Notes: generated by a model from the sequence alone, not told the origin. DNA of 5,478 nucleotides from Pseudomonadota bacterium (GCA_021795795.1 JAJYPA010000546.1:1-5478); one strand, 5' to 3'; shown: positions 1-5,294, counted from the stretch's first letter. Made by a program: numbers and translations.

Positions 1-87
1 ATTGAGGATCCACGATTCGCCGTAGCGGAAGGATTCCGGCGGTTTGGTGAAGGCGTCTGGAATGCCCGGCATGGCGAATCGGCGTAA
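1..87 (+). CDS. parM: C-terminal end of actin-like ATPase ParM/StbA (partial)
   Basis: Only the last 28 codons and the TAA stop are in the window; the gene starts upstream. The visible tail has an F-A-V-A-E-G-F-R-R-F-G-E run. This resembles the C-terminal end of ParM/StbA and related plasmid actins, where a D-P-x-F-A-(N/V)-x-(R/E)-G-F-x-x-x-G helix closes the fold. ParM-type proteins polymerise with ATP and push plasmid copies apart, using a ParR adaptor bound to a parC centromere. The call is supported by the gene 34 bp downstream, which looks like a DNA-binding ParR-type protein in the usual parM-parR order. With so few residues the family assignment is inferred. The partner's nature adds weight, but a different actin-like or unrelated protein cannot be excluded. 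Confidence 0.55.
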   Translation: MEDPRFAVAEGFRRFGEGVWNARHGESA

Positions 88-121
88 ATCCTGATATGAA
101 ACGATTAGACCGGGGGATGAT

Positions 122-571
122 ATGTCGAAACGGATAACGATTTATATTGGCGATGACGATGAGGAAATACTAGCCTGGTATAACAGCATACAGCCATCAT
201 ATAGGAGCGTGATGGTTAAGCTCGCCCTGCGTAACGCGGCAGAGCATGGCATAGCCGGAGATAGCACATTGTTGCCGCTAATGAAGAAGCGTGGCGGGTC
301 TGGACGTGAAGAGCTGGTGGGTACAGCAGATCAAAAGACTGTCCCTTCTGCAGGTTCGCCAACAATGTCAGCCGCTGCCCCGGAGAACATGACCAGAGAG
401 GAGCTCGTGGCATTCACCGTCGCCAATCTGCCACCGGATACGCCGCCGCACCTGGTTGAACTCGCCAAGCAATACTCATCGCGCACACCTTACACCATGG
501 AGCGTTTGCAAATGCTCTATGAACTGCAAGGGGCCGGGGCCGATGCCGATCCAGCAAGCACATCAACATAG
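122..571 (+). CDS. parR: ParR/StbB-like plasmid partition adaptor (ribbon-helix-helix)
   Basis: 149 residues. The N-terminus fits a ribbon-helix-helix fold: a basic strand with alternating residues (K3-R-I-T-I-Y-I-G10), a first helix about 11-23 (acidic, D11-D-D-E-E), a turn with P25-S26, and a second helix about 27-42. ParR adaptors use this fold to bind parC repeats. Residues 50-90 are low-complexity, rich in Gly, Ser, Pro and Ala, and probably a linker. Residues 91-136 are predicted helical (TREELVAF..., then PHLVELAKQY and ERLQMLYEL) and could be the part that contacts the ParM filament, as the ParR C-terminus does in known systems. The ATG at 122 is preceded by a GGGGGAT purine stretch (112-118). 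The gene lies 34 bp after the ParM-like tail and its stop overlaps the ribosome-binding site of the next gene, so all three are likely co-transcribed. ParR sequences diverge strongly, so the role comes from fold pattern and gene order. Another RHH regulator is the main alternative. Confidence 0.55.
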   Translation: MSKRITIYIGDDDEEILAWYNSIQPSYRSVMVKLALRNAAEHGIAGDSTLLPLMKKRGGSGREELVGTADQKTVPSAGSPTMSAAAPENMTREELVAFTVANLPPDTPPHLVELAKQYSSRTPYTMERLQMLYELQGAGADADPASTST

Positions 572-577
572 GAAGGG
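570..577 (+). promoter_or_regulatory. Ribosome-binding site that sets the ybjQ start
   Basis: AGGAAGGG lies 7 nt before the ATG at 585 and overlaps the TAG stop of the parR-like gene (569-571). This selects 585 as the start over in-frame ATGs further upstream (456, 519 and 543), which would run inside the parR-like gene. It also suggests translational coupling between the two genes. Confidence 0.8.
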
Positions 578-584
578 ATCACCG

Positions 585-911
585 ATGCTCATCACAACCA
601 GTGCGGAAATATCCGGTAAGCAAATCACCCAGACACTGGGCACCATCTACGGGGTGTCCGTTCGGTCCCGTTCGGAGCTGGGGACCGTCATGGGCAAAAT
701 CAGATCTTTGACCGGCGGCAAGATGGCCGGTTACGAAAAGCTGGTGAAAGCGGCGAGGGAAAATGCCGTGGCCGACATGCAGGAACAGGCGAAGAATAAC
801 GGGGCCGATGCCGTCATCTGCTTTCGGTTCGATAGCAGTAGCATGGGGGCCGGGAACGAGGAAGAGTTTATCGAGGTAACGGCCTATGGAACGGCAGTAA
901 GACTGGGATGA
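585..911 (+). CDS. ybjQ: YbjQ/UPF0145 family protein (DUF74, putative heavy-metal-binding)
   Basis: 108 residues, the usual length of the single-domain YbjQ family. Family features visible in order: an N-terminal strand (M1-L-I-T-T), the I21-Y-G-V-S-V strand entering the R27-S-R segment, a long amphipathic helix about 47-71 with A-R-E-N-A-V-A-D-M, the N72-G-A-D-A-V-I-C-F-R-F-D segment, and the closing E97-V-T-A-Y-G-T-A-V strand. YbjQ proteins are small cytoplasmic proteins that form ring-shaped pentamers in crystal structures. The name heavy-metal-binding is a database label and no firm function is established. The gene follows the parR-like gene by 13 bp with a strong ribosome-binding site and is almost certainly in the same transcript. 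A role for YbjQ in plasmid partition is not known to me, so the placement may be functional or just cargo. The protein family is secure; the function is not. Confidence 0.85.
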   Translation: MLITTSAEISGKQITQTLGTIYGVSVRSRSELGTVMGKIRSLTGGKMAGYEKLVKAARENAVADMQEQAKNNGADAVICFRFDSSSMGAGNEEEFIEVTAYGTAVRLG

Positions 912-926
912 TATTTCTGTGCCATG

Positions 927-947
927 CCAGCGTGTACAACACACTGG
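927..947 (+). repeat. Imperfect stem-loop 15 nt after the ybjQ stop
   Basis: CCAG-C-GTGT, loop ACA, then ACAC-A-CTGG: eight pairs with one C/A mismatch. It sits directly after the partition operon but is not followed by a T-run. It is therefore better read as a possible mRNA 3' end-stabilising hairpin or weak terminator than as a standard intrinsic terminator. Confidence 0.4.
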
Positions 948-1002
948 ACCGGCAATGCTCGGCGGATAAATGAACCGGAACGCAGGAGTTAAAGGAGCAA
1001 GC

Positions 1003-1152
1003 TGCGGAATATCCGTTGGCGCCCAATGCGTGATTGGTATCCCTAAGAAGGTGTTGGATGGCCATGGTTTGCTCGGCCAGATAGACCTTGACTGCCTTGG
1101 AGGACGATTTGCCATGCTCGAAGGCCTGATCTTCATCACCGGCAATGTTTTT
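1003..1152 (-). pseudogene. Possible decayed coding fragment (unrecognised)
   Basis: Read on the minus strand, about 50 codons translate into a protein-like, soluble, helical segment containing G-D-E-D-Q-A-F-E-H-G-K and later K-A-V-K-V-Y-L-A-E-Q-T-M-A-I-Q-H-L-L-R-D. G or C is frequent at third positions. The upstream side is closed by three stops in frame (nearest at 1153-1155) with no good start codon, and the frame then runs out antisense to ybjQ. It therefore cannot be an intact gene. I do not recognise the family. It could be a remnant of a gene disrupted when the neighbouring DNA arrived, or a chance open frame; chance is a serious alternative at this length. Confidence 0.2.
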
Positions 1153-1154
1153 TT
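1109..1154 (+). terminator. Weak candidate terminator (interrupted hairpin plus T7)
   Basis: TTGCC (1109-1113) can pair with GGCAA (1141-1145), enclosing a second short stem GAAG/CTTC (1120-1123 with 1131-1134). A run of seven T's follows at 1148-1154. The large internal loops make the stem weak. It lies about 200 bp after ybjQ and could end that transcript, but the T-run may be incidental. Confidence 0.2.
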
Positions 1155-1170
1155 AGTGCTATATGCAAAA

Positions 1171-1333
1171 TCTGGTTGGAAACTTATGCCCTCAGTGTCC
1201 AAACCCCTGACGATACTTGCTGCGCCATGGGTTGGAAGATGAATGTCAGTGAGGAGTGTGTGCAGAAGCTTTCTGGTTGGAGTGAGATGGTGTACAGTTT
1301 GTGAAACTTTTATCTGAACCCTCTCTGGTTAGA
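1171..1333 (+). repeat. Three spaced copies of a TCTGGTTGGA motif
   Basis: Perfect 10-bp copies lie at 1171-1180 and 1272-1281. A third copy with one change (TCTGGTTAGA) is at 1324-1333 and forms one arm of the hairpin at 1311-1335. Spacings from copy to copy are 101 and 52 bp. The motif is in the non-coding gap, so codon constraint does not explain it. It may be a protein-binding series or chance. Confidence 0.35.
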
Positions 1334-1335
1334 TA
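1311..1335. repeat. Bulged hairpin, nine base pairs
   Basis: TATCT-G-AACC (1311-1320) and GGTTAGATA (1327-1335) are reverse complements except for one extra G at 1315, with a 6-nt loop CTCTCT. A five-T run lies 11 nt further on (1347-1351) on the plus strand. It could contribute to ending plus-strand transcription or be a protein-binding site. Confidence 0.4.
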
Positions 1336-1379
1336 CCTCCTGAAGAGTTTTTCTGCCGAAGGGCGGGTCCAGACTGATT

Positions 1380-1425
1380 GCGGTCATTCAGCAGCGGAAA
1401 GCAAATGACCCAAAGCGGCCATTCA
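1380..1425 (+). repeat. Repeat-like intergenic tract with GCGG[T/C]CATTCA units
   Basis: GCGGTCATTCA at 1380-1390 recurs as GCGGCCATTCA at 1415-1425, 35 bp apart. A third partial unit (CGGCCATTGCA) begins at 1453. The stretch between contains AAATGACCCAAAGCGG. From memory, sequences of the type GACCCAAAGCGG(A)CATTC are frequent between genes in many proteobacteria, so this may be a degenerate member of a dispersed non-coding family. I cannot confirm that here. Confidence 0.4.
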
Positions 1426-1444
1426 AGGTGGGCATCGTCAGCGC

Positions 1445-1457
1445 CCGGAGTTCGGCC
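1445..1457 (+). repeat. 13-bp flanking inverted repeat, left copy
   Basis: CCGGAGTTCGGCC here is repeated exactly, as its reverse complement, at 5262-5274. The left copy lies 32 bp beyond the gajB stop. Together the two copies bracket the Gabija operon in inverted orientation. Each is preceded, on its own strand, by an AGCGG[A/C]CATTC motif. Confidence 0.6.
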
Positions 1458-1489
1458 ATTGCAGTCATACGCACCGCGATGATGCCGCA

Positions 1490-3238
1490 CTACAAATTAT
1501 GAGGCCCAATGATGGGACATGCTGGCCAGATTGGGCCAAGCATAAGCGTATGGGCTTTTGCTCTAGTGATAGCCACCCGAAGTATCTTGCGACTTCTGTG
1601 GTACGGAGGTCTGTCTCCCCACCAAACGAACGACGAAACCAATTGCTGCCCATCGTGCCGACCCTCACGAACCACGATGACGCCATCAAACTGCTTTCCC
1701 TTGGATTTGTGCACTGTCATAACTTGCACGCCTGGCGGGTCGTCGATACCGCCAAGAATCTGGTCCTGCGCAAGGGCGAGGTCGAGTACCTCACGAGCCG
1801 CTGTGTACTGTCCGTCACGCATCCACGCCGCACCAAGTCCACTGCTAATGCGTTTTCCGCGATTGAACGCCACTAGGTAGTCGAGATTCTTCGCCACATC
1901 CGTCAAGTCCTGGCCAACAGCGTCTCGCAGTAAGCGCTTAATTCGGTTCCAGTCCTTCCCTGGATCGCCTGAGAACCCTTGCGAGCGCACATTGTCCATC
2001 ACGCTCAACAGCGATTGAACGAGATGCGCAGTAGGCACATTGCCGCTACGCACTTTCAAAGCCCACGCCTGCCACTGTTTGGCGACCGCCAGGCCACTTG
2101 CGCGCTTCGCCATCGCCAACAACTCAAGCGATGTCGCGAGGTCGTGTAGACGATCTTCTGCTGGCTTCGGCTCTAGCAAGAACGCAGCAAATCGAGCCGT
2201 CAACATCGCTTCCGCCTCATCGAAGGACAGCTTGTGACGAACAGGCTTCGGTTCCGCGTTCAGTGCCGCCGATATTTTGGCGGCCGACGCTCCTGAATGG
2301 GTTAGGATCGCAACACTCTTGCCGTACTTCCCAGTTGCCTTCCTGATGGCACGCTGCAGCATTCCAAGCGACATGCGCATCACCGCGCTCTGAGTTTGCA
2401 CCTTCGGATTGTACGAGAAGGAGGAGACGCCTACATACGACGATCCGCGAACATTCCCCAGCAGAATGTCTTGACCGAACGTGGCGATCTCAGTGCCACC
2501 GCTGCGATGGTTCTGGGACCCGAGGTCAATTTCCAGAGGGTTCAATGACCTCTTGATTGCACTAATACGCTCGGGCCCGATACCGGGGAGATGGTCGAAT
2601 ATCTGCTGCTCAAGGTCCGCTAGGCAGATTACCTGGGCGGCCGGTGCCAGCAATTCGATGCAGCGCCAAGCATGTTCGTTCGTGTCCTGTGCCTCGTCCA
2701 CGATGATGAGTGGGTGGCGCTGCGCGATGAGTCTGCGCACATGCTCGCTCCGCTCAAGCAACTGCGCGGCATTGGCGGGGAAGAGGTCGAAGGCGATCCG
2801 TCCGTCCTCCCTGAACAATCGTTCCCGTTCAGCCAACCATGCAAGCCATGCGGGGTTCTCTTCGTTGCGGTCCCTCGACTTGATCGTCCCGTAGCGCTCT
2901 TGCTCGTCTTGTGGCAGCAAGATGCGAAGTGACTTAGGTGCACCGAGCAGATATGCGTGTGCCGAGAGCAACGACCAGAAGAATGAGTGAAAGGTCTGCA
3001 TGCTCAGCATCCCGCGCTGGGCCCTTGGAACCTCCAGTCGTGTTGCCTCGCCAACCCGGGCCACAGCAGCCCTGGAGAAACTCAGAAACAACACCGATTG
3101 ACCAGGGGCGAGCCCGTCTCCGATGCGGATAACCGCCTTCTTGAGGGCGATCGTGGTTTTGCCACTCCCCGGCCCTCCGATCACGAGGGCGTGCCCCACG
3201 CAATCTAAGAGCTGTTGGCGAAGGTTGCAGACTTCCAT
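1490..3238 (-). CDS. gajB: GajB-like UvrD/Rep-family SF1A helicase of a Gabija system
   Basis: 582 residues from the ATG at 3238. All core superfamily 1A motifs are present: a Q-motif-like N-terminus (N5-L-R-Q-Q), Walker A GGPGSGKT (21-28), motif Ia VLFLSFSRAA (49-58), motif Ib QTFHSFFW (81-88), motif II I-I-V-D181-E-A-Q-D185, motif III L-A-D-L-E-Q-Q-I-F (206-214), motif IV N-H-R-S (243-246), motif V M-T-V-H-K-S-K-G-K-Q-F-D (507-518) and motif VI V-A-I-T-R-A-K (555-561). It should be a functional ATPase on this evidence. In Gabija, GajB joins GajA in a large complex, and it is thought to sense DNA ends produced by GajA and to consume nucleotides. It is longer than the 494-residue Bacillus GajB but has the same domain order. 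An in-frame TTG at 3280 would add 14 residues and overlap gajA. I prefer the ATG, because it begins just before the Q-motif and leaves a 10-nt gap. The alternative call is simply a UvrD-like helicase beside an OLD nuclease. Confidence 0.85.
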   Translation of the reverse strand: MEVCNLRQQLLDCVGHALVIGGPGSGKTTIALKKAVIRIGDGLAPGQSVLFLSFSRAAVARVGEATRLEVPRAQRGMLSMQTFHSFFWSLLSAHAYLLGAPKSLRILLPQDEQERYGTIKSRDRNEENPAWLAWLAERERLFREDGRIAFDLFPANAAQLLERSEHVRRLIAQRHPLIIVDEAQDTNEHAWRCIELLAPAAQVICLADLEQQIFDHLPGIGPERISAIKRSLNPLEIDLGSQNHRSGGTEIATFGQDILLGNVRGSSYVGVSSFSYNPKVQTQSAVMRMSLGMLQRAIRKATGKYGKSVAILTHSGASAAKISAALNAEPKPVRHKLSFDEAEAMLTARFAAFLLEPKPAEDRLHDLATSLELLAMAKRASGLAVAKQWQAWALKVRSGNVPTAHLVQSLLSVMDNVRSQGFSGDPGKDWNRIKRLLRDAVGQDLTDVAKNLDYLVAFNRGKRISSGLGAAWMRDGQYTAAREVLDLALAQDQILGGIDDPPGVQVMTVHKSKGKQFDGVIVVREGRHDGQQLVSSFVWWGDRPPYHRSRKILRVAITRAKAHTLMLGPIWPACPIIGPHNL

Positions 3239-3248
3239 TGGGTTGTGA

Positions 3249-5078
3249 TCAAGTTGCCGCAGCTGGCGGCGCTGCGGCAACTTCAGCGGTTACAACCCCG
3301 GCGGCAATTTCAACTGGGATGTCGACAGGCTTCGGGAACGCGGCGTAGACCTGCTTGAGAAAGTCCGTCACCGTAGCCGGCAATTCGGCCACCGCACTGC
3401 CCTCGAAAAGCCTGGCCGCCCAACCGGCGCCTTTGCTGCTTTTCAGCGCTGACAGTGCAAGCTTCTTCAGGTCCGCGTCTACGGGTCGCATAGCAGGAAT
3501 CTCGAAGTGGCCGCTGTCCCCAGAGGAACGTAAGTCGTCAAGGAAGGCCCAGAGCCGGTCAAGGGACATTTCGCTCACGATCAGCGCCTCGAAACCCGCA
3601 TGTACATGCTCAAAATCCACGTCGAACGCATCTGTGAACAGCTTTTTCTTGTCTGGTGGGCGCTGGATGAAGTCGTAAAACGAGAACGTCTTGAGGCCGA
3701 GGGCCTTGAAGAATGTGCCGAACTTCGGCATGGAGCTTTCGGTCTCGGCGTCGAAGAAAGCTGCGCCCGCAATGTCGAGGGGTTGGAGCGAGGCATCACT
3801 TTCTTCCAACTTTCTTGCTGCCACCGGCAAGGCGTGGAATTCCGTTAATCCTTCCACGATGATGGCCCCCCTGCCGAGCATGCATTCAGTCAGGCCGCGC
3901 CTGGCAAACCGTTTAAAGTCGTTGCCCTTGAGGCCGCCTGCATCCGACACCTTCTTGGCGGTAACGCTGGAGTCCGATCCACGTGAAAGCAGCAGCGTTT
4001 GCTCTGGCTCGAAGCGCTCGATGACATAAGGAGAGTGCGAGGTCGCGAACGCCTGCGTCGTGTTGTGAAGCAGATAGTCCGCGATCCGTCGCTGTGTGTG
4101 AGGTGGCACCGCAATCTCCGGCTCTTCCATAGCGAAGATGACTGATGCTGGTTTTAGCTCGGCGATGAACGACAGGAGGGCAAGAACTAACACATTTAGC
4201 GTGCCTGTGCCGACTTGCTGGAACGGTACCGGCGTCTGATCCTTGGACATCGCCAAGAAGAACGCCATGGTCTTACGCAGATGCTCGCGTGTCAGCTGGG
4301 ATACGTGCAGCTTTGTGGTCCTGCCGGCCACGTCGGATGCGATGTAGTGTCCAAGCCGTGCTTCGATTGATTTCAGCACCGGCTGGAGGTGAGTCGCATC
4401 GTTCTCGATGTCTAGAGCGCGCAGGCGCTCAATCGCCTTCTCCCACAAGCCAGCTCGTGACCCCCGGAGGCGCAGGATGACATCAAGGAGCGAGCCACGC
4501 TCTAGGCTCAAGGCGCGAGAACCTGTGCGAACCGCCCGCAGGTACAGGAATCCGAAAAGGCGCTTGACCTCCTTGCTGACCTTGTCCATCTCTCCGGGCT
4601 CGGAGTTCGGGCTGTGCGAATAGCAAGTCTTCGCCTCAAACTCGTCTTCTTCCGGGTTATAAACGGCCTCTGTTTCCAACCGCAAGCAGCTCACAACCAA
4701 AGGTGGGTTCGCGGCGTCGGCCTCGCCTTCATTGAGGAGCCGCTTCTCAGCCGTGTGCCAGAACTCAAGGTGCTGACCACATCGGTTCTCGACCTCGGCA
4801 TTGATGTCCGTGAGAACGACCTCGATCTTGATCGGCACGGGCGTCGGCTCTTCGCCCTCTACCTCCGCCGGAGCTAGGTAGTGCGCGTTGTGGAAGTCGA
4901 ACTCCTCGACCGGCGGGAACTTCGAAATCCGGTCAGGCCCGAGTACCAGGTCAAGGGCTTCGCAGATCGTGCTCTTCCCGACATTGTTCGGGCCCACGAT
5001 GAGGCAATGCCCGTCAAAGTGTAGCTCGGCACTCTTGATACTCCGAAAATTGGCGATCTTGACGCGTGCGACTTTCAT
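3249..5078 (-). CDS. gajA: GajA-like class 2 OLD-family ATPase/TOPRIM nuclease of a Gabija system
   Basis: 609 residues, first gene of the operon. The N-terminal ABC-type ATPase domain has an F11-R-S-I-K start typical of RecF/OLD proteins, Walker A GPNNVGKST (29-37), a signature-like segment Q287-Q-V-G-T-G-T-L-N-V, Walker B V-I-F-A-M-E318-E-P-E-I, and an H-loop A-T-S-H348-S-P. The C-terminal TOPRIM part starts with I-I-V-E409-G-L-T-E413, followed by a strand ending F-Y-D469-F-I471. K546 to K549 is a candidate for the conserved catalytic lysine region. In known Gabija, GajA is a DNA endonuclease held off by nucleotides and released when phage replication depletes them. The second acid of the usual DxD is isoleucine here. 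The last 18 residues are Ala/Pro/Val-rich low complexity, partly set by a DNA stem-loop. The start is the ATG at 5078, which gives the standard N-terminus. It is slightly longer than Bacillus GajA (578). The adjacent UvrD-like gene supports class 2 OLD/Gabija over a stand-alone OLD. Confidence 0.85.
   Translation of the reverse strand: MKVARVKIANFRSIKSAELHFDGHCLIVGPNNVGKSTICEALDLVLGPDRISKFPPVEEFDFHNAHYLAPAEVEGEEPTPVPIKIEVVLTDINAEVENRCGQHLEFWHTAEKRLLNEGEADAANPPLVVSCLRLETEAVYNPEEDEFEAKTCYSHSPNSEPGEMDKVSKEVKRLFGFLYLRAVRTGSRALSLERGSLLDVILRLRGSRAGLWEKAIERLRALDIENDATHLQPVLKSIEARLGHYIASDVAGRTTKLHVSQLTREHLRKTMAFFLAMSKDQTPVPFQQVGTGTLNVLVLALLSFIAELKPASVIFAMEEPEIAVPPHTQRRIADYLLHNTTQAFATSHSPYVIERFEPEQTLLLSRGSDSSVTAKKVSDAGGLKGNDFKRFARRGLTECMLGRGAIIVEGLTEFHALPVAARKLEESDASLQPLDIAGAAFFDAETESSMPKFGTFFKALGLKTFSFYDFIQRPPDKKKLFTDAFDVDFEHVHAGFEALIVSEMSLDRLWAFLDDLRSSGDSGHFEIPAMRPVDADLKKLALSALKSSKGAGWAARLFEGSAVAELPATVTDFLKQVYAAFPKPVDIPVEIAAGVVTAEVAAAPPAAAT
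3251..3283 (-). repeat. Perfect 13-bp stem-loop at the gajA/gajB junction
   Basis: AAGTTGCCGCAGC (3251-3263) and GCTGCGGCAACTT (3271-3283) are exact reverse complements with a 7-nt loop. In the minus-strand mRNA this strong GC-rich hairpin covers the last codons of gajA and touches its stop (3249-3251). It ends 12 nt before the gajB ATG. It contains the alternative TTG start at 3280. No U-tract follows, so it is not a standard terminator. It may tune the relative yield of the two proteins through coupling or RNA stability. Confidence 0.7.
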
Positions 5079-5089
5079 GCTAGTGCGTA

Positions 5090-5096
5090 CCTTTTT
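5090..5096 (-). promoter_or_regulatory. Candidate ribosome-binding site for gajA
   Basis: On the minus strand AAAAAGG lies 11 nt before the ATG at 5078. The spacing is a little long and the match to the Shine-Dalgarno sequence is short (AAGG). It suggests moderate rather than strong translation. Confidence 0.4.
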
Positions 5097-5125
5097 GGTT
5101 TTAGCTGCGTCTTTGGACGACCGAC

Positions 5126-5139
5126 ATTTATCTATAAAT
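5126..5139. promoter_or_regulatory. AT-rich palindrome in the gajA leader (possible operator)
   Basis: ATTTAT-CT-ATAAAT is a perfect 6-bp inverted repeat with a 2-bp centre, flanked on both sides by CGAC. It lies between the predicted promoter and gajA, about 50 bp before the start codon. Position and symmetry fit a small dimeric-repressor site, but no partner regulator is in the window. On the minus strand it also contains TATAGA, a weak alternative -10. Confidence 0.3.
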
Positions 5140-5210
5140 CGACGAGTGACCGCGTAAGATTCTTGCTGTTACTAGAGAATGTGGGCTGATGGTACACTTT
5201 TGGCATTACG

Positions 5211-5238
5211 GTTATAAAAGCAATTCTGACTCATTCAA
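5211..5238 (-). promoter_or_regulatory. Candidate sigma-70 promoter for the gajAB operon
   Basis: On the minus strand, TTGAAT (5238-5233, four of six consensus bases including TTGA) is followed after 16 bp by TATAAC (5216-5211, five of six). Transcription would begin near 5204, leaving a leader of roughly 125 nt before gajA. This is the best -35/-10 pair I found upstream of the operon; the match is by eye. Confidence 0.4.
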
Positions 5239-5261
5239 CCTAGTTAGACAAATGTCGCTTA

Positions 5262-5274
5262 GGCCGAACTCCGG
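5262..5274 (-). repeat. 13-bp flanking inverted repeat, right copy
   Basis: GGCCGAACTCCGG on the plus strand is the exact reverse complement of the 13-mer at 1445-1457. It lies about 24 bp upstream of the predicted gajA promoter, so the two copies enclose the promoter, both genes and the 3' end. On the minus strand the AGCGGACATTC motif (5350-5340) precedes it, the same order as on the left. Confidence 0.6.
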
Positions 5275-5294
5275 TAGTTCGTGGTGCCATCACC
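5265..5294. repeat. Two adjacent small hairpins
   Basis: CGAACT-CCGGT-AGTTCG (5265-5281) and GGTG-CCAT-CACC (5283-5294) are back-to-back inverted repeats, one base apart. The first overlaps the right copy of the 13-bp flanking repeat. They look like part of a structured non-coding element and not like a terminator, as no T-run follows. Confidence 0.35.

Larger units (their letters stand above)
912..1489. other. Non-coding gap between convergent partition and Gabija operons
   Basis: I see no intact gene in this 578-bp stretch. The longest plus-strand frame (970-1242) lacks a convincing ribosome-binding site and reads like the antisense of a minus-strand fragment. What it holds, left to right, is a hairpin just after ybjQ, a possible minus-strand coding remnant, a T7 run, three copies of a TCTGGTT[G/A]GA motif, a bulged hairpin, and a repeat-like tract with near-identical GCGG[T/C]CATTCA units. 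Genes on the two sides converge on it, so transcription ends from both directions are expected here. No classical GC-hairpin-plus-U-tract terminator stands out. Confidence 0.6.

Noticed and set aside
456..584. Upstream in-frame extension of the ybjQ gene from 456
   Set aside because: It would run inside the parR-like gene in another frame. The family's normal N-terminus begins at the ATG at 585, which has a strong ribosome-binding site.
579..1202. Minus-strand open frame of 207 codons overlapping ybjQ
   Set aside because: It lies antisense across the whole of the well-supported ybjQ gene, is rich in Pro, Arg, His and Ser as shadow frames often are, and shows no domain.
970..1242. Plus-strand open frame of 90 codons after ybjQ
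   Set aside because: There is no convincing ribosome-binding site, the composition is mixed with a short hydrophobic patch in the middle, and much of it reads as antisense to a more coding-like minus-strand fragment. I do not recognise any family.
1311..1335. Integron attC-like site, because GTTAGAT fits the GTTRRRY core
   Set aside because: The opposite arm carries a bulge within the core, the site is only 25 bp with no L boxes, and degenerate core matches are expected by chance. A similar GTTAGAC near 5243 also lacks a paired partner.
1499..1880. Two plus-strand open frames (1499-1876 and 1509-1880) opposite the helicase C-terminus
   Set aside because: Both are antisense to the conserved motif V and VI region of gajB and have no domain or start signal.
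3239..3280. TTG start at 3280 for gajB
   Set aside because: It lies inside the junction stem-loop, has no Shine-Dalgarno sequence, overlaps gajA by 32 bp, and adds 14 residues ahead of the Q-motif. The ATG at 3238 fits the family start better, though the TTG cannot be ruled out.
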